Part shown: positions 63,145-64,000 of the stretch, piece after piece
How the letters are laid out: the number at the start of each line of letters is the position of its first letter
Numbering within the stretch: position 1 is the stretch's first letter
Assembly: GCA_030038235.1 (NCBI GenBank)
Contig: JASHPE010000191.1
Coordinates: 1 to 64,000, forward strand
DNA length: 64,000 nucleotides
Source: Terriglobia bacterium
GTDB lineage: Bacteria; Acidobacteriota; Terriglobia; UBA7540
Direction: 5' to 3'
Program-made: the position numbers and the translations under genes
The notes under the pieces: model-generated
The model's input: only the letters and a program-made list of their open reading frames with translations
Databases searched by the model: none
What the model was told of the DNA's origin: nothing

Positions 63145-64000
63145 TCAGCGGCTATCCGTCGATTCCTGCCGTGGCGAGTCACTTTTCACCCGGTCCTTCC
63201 AGGAGAAGGCTGCGCCATTGTAGCCTCCCCGTGCTCCGCAGTCGCTCATCCTGCACATCCCCGTCGGATCCGCAAGCTGCACGCCCGTGCCTGTGGGGAC
63301 CACCTCGAGAACGCACAGTCTGCCCTGGCCGTCCCGCACTTGCTCTGCAAAAATGCCTCCGCGCCGGTAGCTTGCCACGCCCTTGTGGTTGCATTCGTGT
63401 CCGTTAAAGAACTCCAGATGAACATCAATCTGAATCGAGGTGTCCGACACGCGTTTGATTTCCAGCGTGTCGGTTGATTGAAACTTATCCCCCTGTACAT
63501 CGCCGTTCGGAAATGAGTGCCGCCAGGTTCCCGCAATGGCGTCAATCGCACGCGTAGCCGCATCGGCTTCGCCGGGCTCCGTGACCGACGCTTTCCATGC
63601 ATCTTTGCGCGCGTTCAAGTCCCCGGTTGATTCAGCGAACGCGTTCGCGAGACAGGTTCCAGCGTCGGGTGCCGCATCGCAGGATTGCAGAATCCGCGTC
63701 CGTTCCGCGTTCTCATCCGCGCCCGACTTACCAGGAGCGGAAATGAGATCTGAAACCTCCCAGACCAGCAGCTTCCAGTCATGCTCCTGCCGAGACAATG
63801 CCTGGCTCGCGCACAAGGCCGCCCAGGCGCGTCCTTCGCCAACAAAGCATGCCGGAATGTCATCCGCATAGAATGGCGTCGGCGATCGGAGCACGTAGTC
63901 GCGCTCGAAGCTGGCGCCTGGGGTCACGAAAAAGGAGCAATCCCCATCCTTCCGCTTCGCGATGATCGAGGGCTGCTCCGAGCCGGTTTTCTCCATCGCA
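63145..64000 (-). CDS. hypothetical protein, possibly truncated at the window edge
   Basis: The reading frame is open to the end of the window, so the ATG at 63996 may not be the real start; a signal peptide would be expected upstream but cannot be seen. The visible 283 residues include FERDYVLRSPTPFYADDIPACFV, a cysteine-bearing helix (LQSCDAAPDAGTCLANAFAE) reminiscent of LprI/DUF1311-type proteins, and a beta-rich C-terminal half (TLEIKRVSDTSIQIDVHLEF) with several cysteines, likely disulphide-bonded. Function unknown. Confidence 0.6.
   Translation of the reverse strand, partial: AMEKTGSEQPSIIAKRKDGDCSFFVTPGASFERDYVLRSPTPFYADDIPACFVGEGRAWAALCASQALSRQEHDWKLLVWEVSDLISAPGKSGADENAERTRILQSCDAAPDAGTCLANAFAESTGDLNARKDAWKASVTEPGEADAATRAIDAIAGTWRHSFPNGDVQGDKFQSTDTLEIKRVSDTSIQIDVHLEFFNGHECNHKGVASYRRGGIFAEQVRDGQGRLCVLEVVPTGTGVQLADPTGMCRMSDCGARGGYNGAAFSWKDRVKSDSPRQESTDSR

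Overview
The window looks like a chromosomal segment of a high-GC (roughly 60-62%) Gram-negative-type heterotroph, most likely an acidobacterium. The main evidence is two adjacent secreted proteins with the VWFA-related Acidobacterial domain, together with DUF2911, DUF4139, M61/M28 secreted peptidases, a bacillithiol-type BshC and many small SD-rich operons. The assignment is by protein style only and no marker rRNA is present. No tRNA, rRNA, CRISPR array, transposase or phage gene was seen.

Layout. 1-10.8 kb: central metabolism on the + strand (carB, dapA-family, bshC), then thiG, a lipase-maturation-factor-like membrane protein and a long-chain acyl-CoA ligase on the - strand. Between carB and dapA lies a decayed four-helix-bundle (S23/IVP-like) gene inside a 22-nt inverted repeat. 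11-20 kb: a TPR protein, then a + strand block of GCPII-like M28 peptidase, DUF2911, M61 peptidase, aldo/keto reductase and phosphopentomutase. 20-28 kb: two VWFA proteins, a frameshifted MDR oxidoreductase, a one-domain asparaginase, arylamine N-acetyltransferase, a secreted amidohydrolase and a YcbK-like DUF882 protein, separated by several palindromic intergenic elements.

28-40.5 kb is enriched in amino-sugar and cell-wall turnover: a GH84 hexosaminidase, a serine-hydrolase/NamZ (DUF1343, GH171) fusion, a sodium:solute symporter, MurQ and MurA. The last three form a tight + strand operon. This suggests release, uptake and conversion of MurNAc, but no MurNAc kinase is visible. A damaged nucleotidyltransferase gene with an overlapping partner ORF sits between the NamZ fusion and the symporter and looks like an inserted toxin-antitoxin or defence-type pair.

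40.6-58 kb: a FecR-like secreted protein with a good sigma70-type promoter, YciI, a Tat amidase, DUF4139, queA, an RlmI-like methyltransferase, then M28 peptidase, regulatory-like domain protein, PD40 propeller, GNAT and SDR in one direction, korAB (2-oxoacid:ferredoxin oxidoreductase) and mdh. 58-64 kb: a visibly lower-GC TIR-domain protein, which is the best candidate for an uncharacterised immune effector, a small antitoxin-like gene, two cyclophilins, an M19 dipeptidase and a truncated hypothetical gene at the edge.
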